From positions 133,501 to 197,500 of the forward strand of contig NZ_CP076620.1 of NCBI RefSeq assembly GCF_020911725.1: 64,000 bases of DNA, read 5' to 3'. How positions within the stretch are numbered: the first letter of the stretch is position 1; every line of letters starts with the position of its first letter. The notes below the pieces were generated by a model. It was not told the origin of the DNA. It saw only the letters and a list, made by a program, of their open reading frames with translations, and searched no databases. Positions 54,682-63,664 of the stretch are shown in pieces. The stretch comes from Clostridium cadaveris. Lineage in GTDB: Bacteria > Bacillota > Clostridia > Clostridiales > Clostridiaceae. Both the position numbers and the translations under genes were made by a program.

Positions 54682-54942
54682 ATGATTTTAAAGGATCATA
54701 TAAACTTATTAGTTGGATCTAAAGCAGAAAAAATAAAAATGAACGAATGCAAAGAAAAGTTAATGGAAGCTATAAATGCTACATTAAAGGAAATAGAATG
54801 TACAAGAAATTTATTTGATAGTGTATCTGAACCAGAACTCATAGAAAATGCAATTTATTCAGAGGAAGCGCTGATGGCTAAGTACGCATATCTCTTAAAG
54901 CAGGCAAAAAAGATGGAGCTAAAATATGATGATGTAATATAG
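54682..54942 (+). CDS. yaaL: DUF2508 (YaaL-like) protein
   Basis: A small, helical, soluble protein of 86 residues (CKEKLMEAINATLKEIECTRNLFDSVSEPELIENAIYSEEALMAKYAYLLKQAK) matching the DUF2508/YaaL family, which typically sits between recR and bofA in spore-formers, as here. Function is unknown. AAAAAGGAT lies about nine bases before the ATG. Confidence 0.85.
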   Translation: MILKDHINLLVGSKAEKIKMNECKEKLMEAINATLKEIECTRNLFDSVSEPELIENAIYSEEALMAKYAYLLKQAKKMELKYDDVI

Positions 54943-54963
54943 AAAAATACGGAGGTGTTATTA

Positions 54964-55218
54964 ATGGAAGCCTTTATAGGATTTTTGATTGGTCTTTTGG
55001 TGCTATTTTTAGTGGTAAAACTTTTTGCATGGCCAATAAAGATACTTTTAAAACTTATAGTTAATGGAATATTAGGTGGAATATTATTATGGCTCGTGAA
55101 CTTAGTTGGAGGAGCTTTTGGATTATATATAGGAATAAATATTGTAACTGCTTTAATAGCTGGTATATTAGGTATACCGGGAGTGCTATTCCTTATAATT
55201 TTCACTATGTTTATGTAA
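54964..55218 (+). CDS. bofA: Pro-sigma-K processing inhibitor BofA
   Basis: A membrane protein of 84 residues, nearly all hydrophobic, with two helices and an LFAWPIKILLKLIVNGILGG... LVNLVGG core that matches BofA. In Bacillus it holds back SpoIVFB cleavage of pro-sigma-K in the outer forespore membrane; its presence supports a sporulating organism. The ATG at 54964 has GGAGG eight bases upstream; a GTG at 54955 overlaps that site. It ends the recR-yaaL-bofA run and is followed by a strong terminator. Confidence 0.9.
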   Translation: MEAFIGFLIGLLVLFLVVKLFAWPIKILLKLIVNGILGGILLWLVNLVGGAFGLYIGINIVTALIAGILGIPGVLFLIIFTMFM

Positions 55219-55221
55219 TAT

Positions 55222-55276
55222 AAAAAAGAAAAATAGGTTGCTGAAGGGGGCTTTAGCAACCTATTTTTTCTTTTTT
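55222..55276 (+). terminator. Terminator after bofA
   Basis: A stem of at least 14 bp (55229-55242 with 55255-55268), extendable through A/T pairs, is followed by TTTTCTTTTTT. Confidence 0.9.
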
Positions 55277-55408
55277 AGGTGGGAGAATATTAGTGTTTCA
55301 TTATTAAAGAAACTAATTAAGGGTAACTAAAATACTTCTTTAGAAGAAGCTTTAATCTATACTTATATTATATGGAGAAGAGCAAATATGGTTACGGGTT
55401 TTGTAAAT

Positions 55409-56464
55409 TTATCTCATATCTAAATCTCCAGAAACTGTACTTACACGAATAGAATAGTCATTTCCATTTGATATAGATATGTGTTTCCTTGAAATATTAG
55501 CATTATATTTTTTTGCAATATCAAAATCTCCGGAGGCAGTATTACCTTCCAAATTAAAAGGTGTATCTCCCATTGAAATTTCTACTTCTCCAGAAGTAGT
55601 CTTGGCATCTAAAGATCCCTTTATATTATTATAAGAAGAGAAATTTATAGTTCCTGATACTGTAGTCATTTCTGTACGTCCAAAAGGGCTGTCTACATCT
55701 ATATCTCCAGATGTAGATTTCATTTTTAATTCATTTCCTGTAAAACTTTCGTTTATGGACATATCACCAGATACAGACGAAAGATTCGCTGTTAAAGCGG
55801 AAAGCTTCTTTATTTCAAAATCTCCAGAAGTAGTATTAATTGAAACATCATTTAAGTTTAGTGATGATAGATCTATATTTCCATCACCTGAAACTGTAGA
55901 TATCTTCAGAGATTTATTATAACTCATAGGAATATAAACCATAAGCTTTGAACTTCTAAGCATATCAAAGTTTAAGTTGTTTTTATATTTTACTGAAATA
56001 TCTACTTTAGAATCGCTCTCGTCTACGTTAAGAGTAGCAGCGCCTTCTATACCTTTTAAATAAAACATTGCTTTTATTTCGTTACCATCTGTAGGTGCAA
56101 TTACGAGTTCAGAGGATACTGTAGATATATTTATTTCTGAAGTGGAATCGGTTATGGTGCAGGATTTATCATCAGTAAATTCTGCAGCATCCTTAAGTGT
56201 AGTATTGTTTTTAACATTATCTTCAACTAAAGATTCAATCTGATCACCTAAGGAATCCATTTGATTTCCTATATTAAAAGCGAAGTTTCTCCAAGTCCAT
56301 GGAGAAAATAAAGAGTAATGTCGCGTACTGCTGTTTTCAAACATTAAAGAAGGAGAGAAGCCTGATGATTTTAGTATGATAGCAGCTGAGCCAAAACATA
56401 TAAGTGTTACAGCTAAAAGAATAAGCATTATTTTCTTGAAAATTTTATTTGATTTATCTTTCAT
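55409..56464 (-). CDS. DUF4097 beta-repeat membrane-anchored protein
   Basis: Protein of 351 residues with an N-terminal membrane helix (about 9-30) and an extracellular part. From residue 110 it shows repeats of the type TVSGDGNIDLSSL / TTSGDFEIKKL / SVSGDMSIN, the DUF4097 (putative adhesin) right-handed beta-strand array. The family is common in three-gene sets with PadR and DUF1700 genes, as here, and is tied to envelope stress control in Firmicutes (LiaI/LiaF-like neighbourhoods). The ATG at 56464 is chosen with GAGGAGGTG upstream; it follows the DUF1700 gene after 18 bases. Function is not known. Confidence 0.87.
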   Translation of the reverse strand: MKDKSNKIFKKIMLILLAVTLICFGSAAIILKSSGFSPSLMFENSSTRHYSLFSPWTWRNFAFNIGNQMDSLGDQIESLVEDNVKNNTTLKDAAEFTDDKSCTITDSTSEINISTVSSELVIAPTDGNEIKAMFYLKGIEGAATLNVDESDSKVDISVKYKNNLNFDMLRSSKLMVYIPMSYNKSLKISTVSGDGNIDLSSLNLNDVSINTTSGDFEIKKLSALTANLSSVSGDMSINESFTGNELKMKSTSGDIDVDSPFGRTEMTTVSGTINFSSYNNIKGSLDAKTTSGEVEISMGDTPFNLEGNTASGDFDIAKKYNANISRKHISISNGNDYSIRVSTVSGDLDMR

Positions 56465-56482
56465 ATCAACACCTCCTCGCAA

Positions 56483-57109
56483 TTAAGCAAGCCTTTCTTT
56501 AAACCAACAAAATAATTTTATTATACACTGAACGCCAAATTTTATAAGCCAGATATTTCCTCCTAAAAATAATCCGCCTAAAGCTATAAGTCCTATTGCT
56601 ATCAATATAAAAGCGGGAGCAGACATTACCGCGAGTCGACTTAAAGATATAAATCCAAAGAAAGCTGGAAGAACTCCTGTAGCGCCGGCTATAAGCATTG
56701 ATATACCACCTATTATGATTCCAAGCCCAGCAAAAAGGAAACCTACCATAGCACCAAATACTCCTAGAATTGGACCGCCTCCAAATATAATGAGAAGTAC
56801 TAGAAGAACTATAGTTAAAAGTTTATCTGATGAATTATTATTGTTGTTTTCAGTAGATTTATCATTTTGAGGAGATGTTGTTCTATATGGTGAAGCATAA
56901 TCATTTTCTGATGAGCTTTTACTGCTAGAATACTGGCCGGCAATTGATGCTGGGTCTCCTAGTTCTTCAATTATTTCAGCTTCGCTTTTTCCATTAGCTG
57001 CTCCTATATTGAAATGTTCCTCATAGTCATATAGTATTTCAGAAACTTCTTCTGTAGAAAAATCATTTAGGTTAGCTCTAAGAATACACATAAATTCATT
57101 TTTAGTCAT
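56483..57109 (-). CDS. DUF1700 (HAAS) membrane protein
   Basis: Protein of 208 residues. The N-terminal 65 residues are a HAAS domain ([35 protein letters not shown]), followed by a polar Ser/Asn-rich linker and about three hydrophobic helices from residue 92 onward. In relatives the HAAS domain interacts with the partner PadR-like repressor or with anti-sigma proteins. I chose the ATG at 57109, nine bases after GAAGGGG; an ATG at 57118 abuts that site. Its start overlaps the padR end by eight bases. Confidence 0.88.
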   Translation of the reverse strand: MTKNEFMCILRANLNDFSTEEVSEILYDYEEHFNIGAANGKSEAEIIEELGDPASIAGQYSSSKSSSENDYASPYRTTSPQNDKSTENNNNNSSDKLLTIVLLVLLIIFGGGPILGVFGAMVGFLFAGLGIIIGGISMLIAGATGVLPAFFGFISLSRLAVMSAPAFILIAIGLIALGGLFLGGNIWLIKFGVQCIIKLFCWFKERLA

Positions 57110-57425
57110 TGTTTTCATCCCCTTCTATAATATTGTTAACCCCATCTACAAATGCAGTCCATTCATTAATTAGCTGATCCTTTGTTTGGTATCCTATATT
57201 AGTTAATTTATAATACTTACGAGGGGGTCCCTCTTGAGACTCCTGAAGATAAGTCTCAAAAAAACCTTCTTGATTAAGCCTTCTTAATATAGGATAAATA
57301 GTTCCATCGGATATCTTGATGTCTTTAGAAATCTCGTTTACTAATTCATATCCGTAATAATCTTTTTTTGATAATAGAGAAAGAACACAAAGTTCTAAGA
57401 CTCCTTTTTTTAACTGAGAATTCAA
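57102..57425 (-). CDS. PadR-family transcriptional regulator
   Basis: Small regulator of 107 residues with a PadR winged helix ([54 protein letters not shown]...RKYYKLT). The start is TTG with GAGGTGAT upstream on its strand. It heads the PadR-DUF1700-DUF4097 operon and probably represses it by binding the dyad over its own promoter. The inducer is unknown; related sets respond to membrane-active drugs. Confidence 0.92.
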   Translation of the reverse strand: MNSQLKKGVLELCVLSLLSKKDYYGYELVNEISKDIKISDGTIYPILRRLNQEGFFETYLQESQEGPPRKYYKLTNIGYQTKDQLINEWTAFVDGVNNIIEGDENND

Positions 57426-57525
57426 TTCGTATCACCTCGTTTAAAGTTATTAATGTAATTAGAGAAAGTATATATTGTGATTTTATAGTTTAGTTTCAGT
57501 TAATAGGAATAATATTCCTGAGTAT

Positions 57526-57554
57526 AGTATAACAAACGGTATTGTTTATTACAA
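57526..57554 (-). promoter_or_regulatory. Promoter of the PadR operon with overlapping dyad
   Basis: On the minus strand TTGTAA (57554-57549), a 17-base spacer and TATACT (57531-57526). The spacer holds an imperfect dyad AACAA-N6-TTGTT, a plausible PadR operator. A further palindrome, AGGAATAATATTCCT, lies just downstream (57505-57519). The remaining 57555-57727 is AT-rich leader of the divergent activator gene. Confidence 0.55.
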
Positions 57555-57727
57555 GGTAGTGAATAATAAATTTTAGTTATACTTTAATATATACATATGC
57601 ATTATTGTATAAAGAGTTTAATCTTTATAGTTTATGTAATATTGATTTATATTTTATACAAATATTAAGAAAAATCTATTAGAATAGAATATATATTTAT
57701 AACTTAATAATTGGGGGGGAAGAGAAT

Positions 57728-59695
57728 ATGAAAAATATAATCATAATAAGTCTAGGTAGTAAAACTGCAAATTCCTTAGAAACTCAGCTTAGAAATATAT
57801 TAAAAGAAAAAATAAATATAGAAAATTACTCTTTAGAGAATGAAATACCTAAAAATATAGATGGTGATCTTGTAATATTCTCTAGTGAAGAAGTAAAGGA
57901 TGCTGTACTAAGTGATACAAATATAAAATCTAAATATATGGTTGTAAAAAGAATAATAAAGCATAATTCTATAGATGAATTAATCAATCTAGAAGAAGGT
58001 ACTGAAGTTCTATTAGTAAATGATTCTAGAGTTACGTGTGAAGAAACAATAAACCAATTAATAAGCCACGGAATAGATCATTTAAATTATTTTCCATACT
58101 ATCCGGGAATAAAAGACTATGAACGCAAAAATATAGCCATAACCCCCGGAGAAATGAAGCTTGTTCCACAAGATATAGAGAGAGTAATAGATATAGGGAC
58201 AAGAGAAATGGAATTTGTAAGTATTATTGAAGCCCTTATATATTTGGGCTATGCACAGGAGTATGGAGAACTATTATCTACGTATTCTTTTAGAAATATA
58301 ATTGATGTATCAAAAAGATATATAGATATAGTAAATAGAAGTACTAAACTTACAAAGATATTGACAGATACCTTGGACAATTCTAAGGAAGGAATAATAT
58401 ATACAAATAATAATTATGAAGTAATAGTGTTAAACAAAGTTGCTAGAGATATCTTAAAGAAAAGTGAAGAGGATTTTATAGGGAAAAATTTATATGATTT
58501 ATATGAAGATCTTAAGGAAGATATAGCTACAATTAATGGAAATGAGATTTTTGTAAGTAGAAAAGAAATATATAGCAATTCAATATTAATAGGATATGTA
58601 ATAACTTTAGAAACTATATCAATGCTAGAAAAGATGGATGAAGAAAGAAGAATAAAGAAGAAATACAGCAATAATAGTGCTAAATATAATTTTCAAGACA
58701 TGGTGGGAAACAATAGAAAGGTGAAAAGAACTATAGAATTATCTAAGAGATTGGCAAAGACTAATTCTACTATATTAATTCAAGGTGAAAGTGGAACTGG
58801 TAAAGAAATTTTAGCGCAGTCTATTCATAATAATTCTGATAGGAAGGATGAACCTTTCGTAGCTATAAATTTTTCTGCTTTATCTGAAAATCTTCTAGAA
58901 AGTGAACTTTTTGGATATGAAGATGGAGCGTTTACGGGAGCTAAAAAAGGCGGGAAAATAGGGCTATTCAAAAGAGCTCATAAAGGCACTATATTTTTAG
59001 ATGAAATAGGAGATGCACCTTATCATTTTCAAACTAGACTGCTAAGGGTGCTTCAAGAGAGAGAAGTAACTCCTGTAGGTAGCACACAACCTATACCTAT
59101 TGATATAAGAGTTATTGCGGCTACAAACAAAGATTTATTAGAGGAAGTGAAAAATAAAAGATTTAGAGAAGACTTGTTCTATAGAATAAATGTAATGCCT
59201 ATTTACAGCATATCTCTTAGGGAAAGGAAGGATGATATAGAGCTTTTAATAAAGCATTATTTAAAAAAGAACAAATGCTTCTTTACTTTAGGAGAATTTA
59301 TGGAGAGAGAGGTGCTGGAATTTTTTAAGGAGTATAACTGGCCTGGAAATATAAGAGAACTGGTAAATGTAGTTGAGTACTTAATAAATATAAAGGATGA
59401 GGACAAAATTACAATAGAAGATATTCCTAGATATATGATAGGAAATATAGAAAGAGAATCTGATAAAATTGACTTTCGTGAATTTTGGGTATTAGAAAAG
59501 ATATGGTTTCATAATGGTATTGGAAGAAGAACTCTTGGGATATTAGCTAAAGAAGAAAATATAGACTTAACAGAGGGTAGTATAAGAAATATACTTAAAA
59601 AAATGGAAAAAGAAAACTACATAAAAATAAATAGAGGAGCTAAAGGAACAACTTTATTGGAAAGGGGAAAAATTCTAATAAGATCCCATAAGTAA
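57728..59695 (+). CDS. Sigma-54-dependent transcriptional activator (PrpR_N-PAS-AAA)
   Basis: Protein of 655 residues. Residues 1-185 resemble the PrpR N-terminal sensory domain, about 200-305 a PAS-like domain, and about 325-555 a sigma-54 activator AAA+ core with Walker A GESGTGKE (about 353), the sigma-54-contacting GAFTGA loop (about 401) and Walker B FLDEIGDA. The C-terminal 100 residues ([21 protein letters not shown]...[19 protein letters not shown]) look like a winged helix rather than the usual Fis-type helix-turn-helix. GGGGGGGAAG precedes the ATG. A well-formed sigma-54 promoter directly downstream makes the symporter-peptidase operon its likely target. The inducer is unknown. Confidence 0.88.
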   Translation: MKNIIIISLGSKTANSLETQLRNILKEKINIENYSLENEIPKNIDGDLVIFSSEEVKDAVLSDTNIKSKYMVVKRIIKHNSIDELINLEEGTEVLLVNDSRVTCEETINQLISHGIDHLNYFPYYPGIKDYERKNIAITPGEMKLVPQDIERVIDIGTREMEFVSIIEALIYLGYAQEYGELLSTYSFRNIIDVSKRYIDIVNRSTKLTKILTDTLDNSKEGIIYTNNNYEVIVLNKVARDILKKSEEDFIGKNLYDLYEDLKEDIATINGNEIFVSRKEIYSNSILIGYVITLETISMLEKMDEERRIKKKYSNNSAKYNFQDMVGNNRKVKRTIELSKRLAKTNSTILIQGESGTGKEILAQSIHNNSDRKDEPFVAINFSALSENLLESELFGYEDGAFTGAKKGGKIGLFKRAHKGTIFLDEIGDAPYHFQTRLLRVLQEREVTPVGSTQPIPIDIRVIAATNKDLLEEVKNKRFREDLFYRINVMPIYSISLRERKDDIELLIKHYLKKNKCFFTLGEFMEREVLEFFKEYNWPGNIRELVNVVEYLINIKDEDKITIEDIPRYMIGNIERESDKIDFREFWVLEKIWFHNGIGRRTLGILAKEENIDLTEGSIRNILKKMEKENYIKINRGAKGTTLLERGKILIRSHK

Positions 59696-59774
59696 CGGGA
59701 TAAATGAGAATGAAAGATGGGATAAAATATTTCCCGTTAACCCATTAGTGGATTCATAAAAATTCTCAAGAAAG

Positions 59775-59815
59775 CTGTTTTACACATACTATTTGTAACA
59801 AAGCCTTTAAAACAG
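59775..59815. promoter_or_regulatory. Candidate enhancer (upstream activator site) for the sigma-54 activator
   Basis: CTGTTTTA (59775-59782) and TAAAACAG (59808-59815) form a perfect inverted repeat whose arms are 33 bp apart (about three turns). It lies about 60-100 bases upstream of the -24 element, the usual region for activator binding. Assignment is by position only. Confidence 0.5.
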
Positions 59816-59869
59816 TTGAAAAATAGTTAGATTATATTTATTTAAATATAAAAAATAGTACAACTATTA

Positions 59870-59884
59870 TGGCATGATATTTGC
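59870..59884 (+). promoter_or_regulatory. Sigma-54 (-24/-12) promoter
   Basis: TGGCATGATATTTGC has the invariant GG (59871-59872) and GC (59883-59884) at the canonical 12-base register of the TGGCAC-N5-TTGC consensus. It lies about 34 bases before the DUF3311 start codon and just downstream of a sigma-54 activator gene. Confidence 0.9.
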
Positions 59885-59917
59885 GTTAAATAATTGCATA
59901 CAAAGGAGGTTAGTTAT

Positions 59918-60157
59918 ATGAAAAAATTGTTTGATGAACACTTTGAAAAAACTTGGACATGTATATTTTTATTTATGTTTGTCTTAATCATGTTACCATT
60001 ACCAATCTTCTATTCTCATGAGTATATGCCATCTTTTCTAGGTGGAATACCTATTTTTATAATAGGGTGGATAGTACATTCTATTATAACTTTTACTCTT
60101 ATAATAATTTATTACAAAATGTGCATGAAGAGAAAAGAATATCATGAATATGAATAG
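59918..60157 (+). CDS. DUF3311 small membrane protein, probable symporter partner
   Basis: A membrane protein of 79 residues with two helices (about 11-32 and 43-65) and a basic C-terminus, fitting the DUF3311 family of small proteins encoded just before sodium:solute symporters. It probably acts as an accessory subunit, as YhdT does near PanF. The ATG at 59918 has AAAGGAGG upstream; an ATG at 59894 overlaps the promoter region. First gene of the sigma-54 operon. Confidence 0.8.
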   Translation: MKKLFDEHFEKTWTCIFLFMFVLIMLPLPIFYSHEYMPSFLGGIPIFIIGWIVHSIITFTLIIIYYKMCMKRKEYHEYE

Positions 60158-60170
60158 GAGGCTTTAAATA

Positions 60171-61673
60171 ATGGAGACATTAGTTGTACAACCAGCACCA
60201 ATACCTTTTTATACAGTATTAATTTTTTATTTAGGAATAATGGCTTTCATAGGATGGTATGCAAGTAGAGGAACTAATAGTTTAAGTGATTATTTTGTAC
60301 TTAGTGGAAAAGCGGGAGTTATAGTTAGTGGAATAGCGTATTTCGCTACTCAGTTCAGTATGGGTACTTTTTTAGGAGTTCCTGGAACCGTATACAATGT
60401 AGGGTATGCAGGAATGGCTGTATCAGTACCTGGAGCAGTATTCTGCATGATTTTACCTGCCATATTAGTAGGTAAGAGACTTGTAAAGCTAGGACATGAG
60501 TATAAATTTTTAACAATGGCAGATTACTTGTCAGATAGATACGGATCTAATAAAATGAGTTCATTTTTAGGAGTTCTTATGCTAGTTTTTCTAGTTCCTA
60601 TGATGGGTGCTCAAATCATTGGAGCAGGAGTTATAGTTAATGTATTTACAGGACTACCAGAGTGGGTAGGAGTTGTAGGAATGGGTACAGTAGTTATACT
60701 TTATTGTATGACTGGAGGTATGAAGGGAGCTATGCTTACTGACGTAATTCAGGGAGGTTTAATGATAGCTACTGCAATAGTAACATTTATTTTATCAGTA
60801 AAAATGGGTGGCGGCTTTGAAAATATTAACCAGAGCTTAATGAAGATGAATGAGGCATTCTTGTCCTTTCCGGGAAATACCAATTATATGCCGTGGCAAT
60901 TTTATGTATCACAAATAATATTATGGTCTTTCTTTACAATTGGACAGCCACATTTATTTACTAAGTTTTTTGCTATGAAGAATCATAAAGTAATGTTTAA
61001 GGCTATATTGTTAGGAACTGCAGGAATGTGGTTATCTGCTACTTTAATAGAATGGTCAGCGGTAAATGCCATAACATTTATACCAGGACTTAAAAATACA
61101 GACCAAGTAATACCTCTTATTTTACAGCAAGGAATGAATCCTTTCTTAGCATCAGTATTTATAGCGGGTATAGTTGCAGCAGGTATGTCTACAATAGATG
61201 GTGTTTTAGTTATCACATCAGGTGCTTTTACTAGAGATATATATCAAAAGATAATAAACAAAAAAGCTAGTGATGAAAGTATAATGAAATTATCAAAAAT
61301 TGTAACGTTAATAATTGGATTAGTGGTTATAGCTTTTGGAATATTGAAACCAGGAACTATATTTGAAATTAATTTATTTGCATTTGCAGGAATGGGTATA
61401 TTTGTAGTACCTGTAATGTTCGGTATGTATTGGAAAAAAGCTACACTGTCAGCAGCGTTTGCATCTGTTGTTACAGGAATAATTGTTCTTATCAGTTTGA
61501 CCTCTATACCAGCTCTTAAACCATTTGCTTTTGGATTCCATCCTTTATTACCAGCAGCAGTAGTGGCGGCAGTGGTTATGGTGATAGTAAGTTTATTTAC
61601 AAAAACTCCATCAGAAGCCATTATTAAAAAGCATTTTAGCATATTTAAAAAAGTAAACAAGCAGGAGGTGTAA
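60171..61673 (+). CDS. Sodium:solute symporter family protein
   Basis: Integral membrane protein of 500 residues with about 13 helices and the SSS layout. N-terminal YASRGTNSLSDYFVLSGKAG and FATQFSMGTFLGVPGTVYNVGYAG, plus IAGIVAAGMSTIDGVLVITSGAFTRDIY further on, are family marks including the second sodium-site region. GGAGG precedes the ATG. The gene lies between DUF3311 and two hydrolases that act on cyclic amides or isopeptides, so the imported solute is probably a peptide-like or cyclic nitrogen compound. The exact substrate is not readable from sequence. Confidence 0.9.
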   Translation: METLVVQPAPIPFYTVLIFYLGIMAFIGWYASRGTNSLSDYFVLSGKAGVIVSGIAYFATQFSMGTFLGVPGTVYNVGYAGMAVSVPGAVFCMILPAILVGKRLVKLGHEYKFLTMADYLSDRYGSNKMSSFLGVLMLVFLVPMMGAQIIGAGVIVNVFTGLPEWVGVVGMGTVVILYCMTGGMKGAMLTDVIQGGLMIATAIVTFILSVKMGGGFENINQSLMKMNEAFLSFPGNTNYMPWQFYVSQIILWSFFTIGQPHLFTKFFAMKNHKVMFKAILLGTAGMWLSATLIEWSAVNAITFIPGLKNTDQVIPLILQQGMNPFLASVFIAGIVAAGMSTIDGVLVITSGAFTRDIYQKIINKKASDESIMKLSKIVTLIIGLVVIAFGILKPGTIFEINLFAFAGMGIFVVPVMFGMYWKKATLSAAFASVVTGIIVLISLTSIPALKPFAFGFHPLLPAAVVAAVVMVIVSLFTKTPSEAIIKKHFSIFKKVNKQEV

Positions 61674-61676
61674 TAT

Positions 61677-62435
61677 ATGTATTTAGAGGAATTAACGACA
61701 TCACAAGCTAAGAAGGTCTTAAATGATAACGCTATAATTGTTATACCTATTGGAAGTATAGAGCAGCATGGAAATCAATGTGCATTAGGTACTGATTACA
61801 TAATACCTAGATATTTAGGAGAACAAATTTCTCATATGGAAAAGGTAGTTATTTTGCCAGCGATTCCTTATGGAGTATGTCCTTATCATTTAAATTTTGC
61901 AGGAAGCATAGATATAGGATATGAGGGGTTGAAAGTTGTACTAGAAGGTATAACTAGATCTTTAATGAAACATGGAGCAAAGCGATTTTTGATTCTTAAT
62001 GGTCATGGTGGTAACTCTCCAGCTATTGAAAAAGTTGCTTTAGAAGTTTATCAGAAAGGGGGAGTATGTGCACTTATAGATTGGTGGAGTTTAGTTGCCA
62101 AGTTAGACAGTAAGTTTGTAGGAGGGCACGGCGATATTCTTGAAACTTCAGCAATGATGGCTATAGATGAAAAATATGTGGATTTATCATTGGCTGAGGA
62201 TATAACTCCTATAAATCCAACAGAAAAATTAAAAGCTAGTTATATACAAGCTGTAAGCTTTAATGGAGGAATAGTAAAAATACCAAGAAACACTGAAGAG
62301 ATAGCTCCTCAAGGATGGTTTGGTCCAATTTCACCAAAAGAATCCAGTGTTGAATTTGGAAGAGAGGCATTGAAATGTGCTGCAGAATTTATAGAAGAAT
62401 TTATAGAGGAATATAAAAAAATGGAATTAAGATAA
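61677..62435 (+). CDS. Creatininase-family amidohydrolase
   Basis: Enzyme of 252 residues. The metal ligands of the creatininase fold are in place: Glu and His in IGSIEQHG (about 29 and 31), Asp in LGTDYI (about 40), His in NGHGGN and Glu in GHGDILETS. The family includes creatininase, mycofactocin maturase MftE and a riboflavin-pathway deformylase (ArfB), and typically opens a cyclic or N-acyl amide bond. Expression from a sigma-54 promoter with a symporter and an isoaspartyl dipeptidase suggests it prepares or processes the imported compound. AGGAGGTG precedes the ATG, three bases after the symporter stop. Confidence 0.9.
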   Translation: MYLEELTTSQAKKVLNDNAIIVIPIGSIEQHGNQCALGTDYIIPRYLGEQISHMEKVVILPAIPYGVCPYHLNFAGSIDIGYEGLKVVLEGITRSLMKHGAKRFLILNGHGGNSPAIEKVALEVYQKGGVCALIDWWSLVAKLDSKFVGGHGDILETSAMMAIDEKYVDLSLAEDITPINPTEKLKASYIQAVSFNGGIVKIPRNTEEIAPQGWFGPISPKESSVEFGREALKCAAEFIEEFIEEYKKMELR

Positions 62436-62450
62436 TCGGAGGATATAGAA

Positions 62451-63596
62451 GTGATACTTATAAAAAATATAAAGATATATTCCCCAAAATATATAGGGAA
62501 AAAAGACATACTTTTAAGTGGCGGAAAAATAACTTGCATAGATGAGTGCATAGATTTTCAAAGTAAGAATCTAAAAATCATAGACGGCACGGGGAAAATA
62601 TTAATACCGGGTTTTATAGATCAACATGTACACATTACAGGTGGTGGCGGAGAAGGAAGTTTTAAGACTAGAGTACCAGAGATAATGCTTAGTAAATTAA
62701 CTAAAGCTGGAATAACTACTGTTATAGGAATATTAGGTACAGACGGCACTACTAGAAGTGTAGAGAATTTGATAGCTAAGACCAAGGGATTAAAAGAAGA
62801 GGGAATCAGTGCTTATGCACATACTGGTTCTTATGAGTATCCTTCAATAACGATAACTGGTTCTGTAAAGAGAGATATAATATTTATAGATGAAATTATT
62901 GGAGTCAAGATTGCTTTATCTGATCATAGATCATCTTCTATAAGTACTCAAGAATTAGCTAGACTTGCTTCGGATGCAAGGGCAGCCGGCATGATTGGGG
63001 GGAAAGCAGGAATAGTTGTCGTTCATATAGGAGATGGAGAATTAGGTTTTAATAAAATAAATGAATTGATAAAGATAAGCGAAGTACCTATAAAAACAAT
63101 AAGGCCAACTCATATAAATAGAAATAGAAAGTTATTTAATGAAGCTATAGATTTTGCTATGAGAGGTGGAATTATAGATTTAACATGTGGAATGCATGAA
63201 GAATTAAGCCCAAGGAGAGCTATAAAAGAGGCCATGAAAGTAGGAGTCCCGGTAGAAAATATGACTGTAAGCTCTGATGGCTATGGAAGTTGGTCTAGAT
63301 ATGATGAGTTTGGGAATTTAGTTAAAATAGGGGTTTCAAGTGTAAATGCTATTTATGAAGAATTTAAAGCTATGGTTTTAGAGGAAAAAATGGATTTGGA
63401 ATTGGCTTTGAAATTTGTAACATCGAATATAGCAAAGGCTGTGAATTTGTATCCTAAAAAAGGGACAATATGTAGTGATGCTGATGGAGATGTTATATTA
63501 TTAGAGGAAGAGACTCTAATAATAAATACTGTAATAGCAAATGGGAAGATTATGGTTGAGAATGGTGAGGCTGTTATATTAGGGACATATGAATGA
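62451..63596 (+). CDS. iadA: Isoaspartyl (beta-aspartyl) dipeptidase, IadA type
   Basis: Zinc amidohydrolase of 381 residues, close to the E. coli IadA length (390). The HxH motif lies in PGFIDQHVHITGGGGE, the carboxylated Lys in IGVKIALSDHRSS, later His ligands in VVHIGDG and RPTHINRN, and the catalytic Asp in VSSDGYGS. IadA releases N-terminal isoaspartate from isodipeptides that come from protein damage, cyanophycin or diet. The start is GTG with CGGAGG upstream. It is the last gene of the sigma-54 operon and is followed by a terminator. Confidence 0.93.
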   Translation: MILIKNIKIYSPKYIGKKDILLSGGKITCIDECIDFQSKNLKIIDGTGKILIPGFIDQHVHITGGGGEGSFKTRVPEIMLSKLTKAGITTVIGILGTDGTTRSVENLIAKTKGLKEEGISAYAHTGSYEYPSITITGSVKRDIIFIDEIIGVKIALSDHRSSSISTQELARLASDARAAGMIGGKAGIVVVHIGDGELGFNKINELIKISEVPIKTIRPTHINRNRKLFNEAIDFAMRGGIIDLTCGMHEELSPRRAIKEAMKVGVPVENMTVSSDGYGSWSRYDEFGNLVKIGVSSVNAIYEEFKAMVLEEKMDLELALKFVTSNIAKAVNLYPKKGTICSDADGDVILLEEETLIINTVIANGKIMVENGEAVILGTYE

Positions 63597-63603
63597 TTAA
63601 TAT

Positions 63604-63664
63604 AAAAGGGGTGAATAAAGAGTGTTGTTTTAGAGAAACAATGTTCTATTCACCTTTTATTTTA
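63604..63664 (+). terminator. Terminator of the sigma-54 operon
   Basis: AAAAGGGGTGAATA (63604-63617) pairs with TATTCACCTTTT (63647-63658) with an inner TTGTTT/AAACAA stem, followed by ATTTTA. Confidence 0.85.

Noticed and set aside
54855..55259. Minus-strand frame of 134 codons opposite bofA
   Set aside because: It runs opposite yaaL and bofA and into their terminator; composition reflects the hydrophobic bofA codons in reverse.
59693..59740. Terminator between the sigma-54 activator and its target operon
   Set aside because: TAACGGGA/TCCCGTTA can pair around a 31-base loop, but no T-run follows and an alternative GGGATAAAATATTTCCC fold competes; not convincing enough to list.
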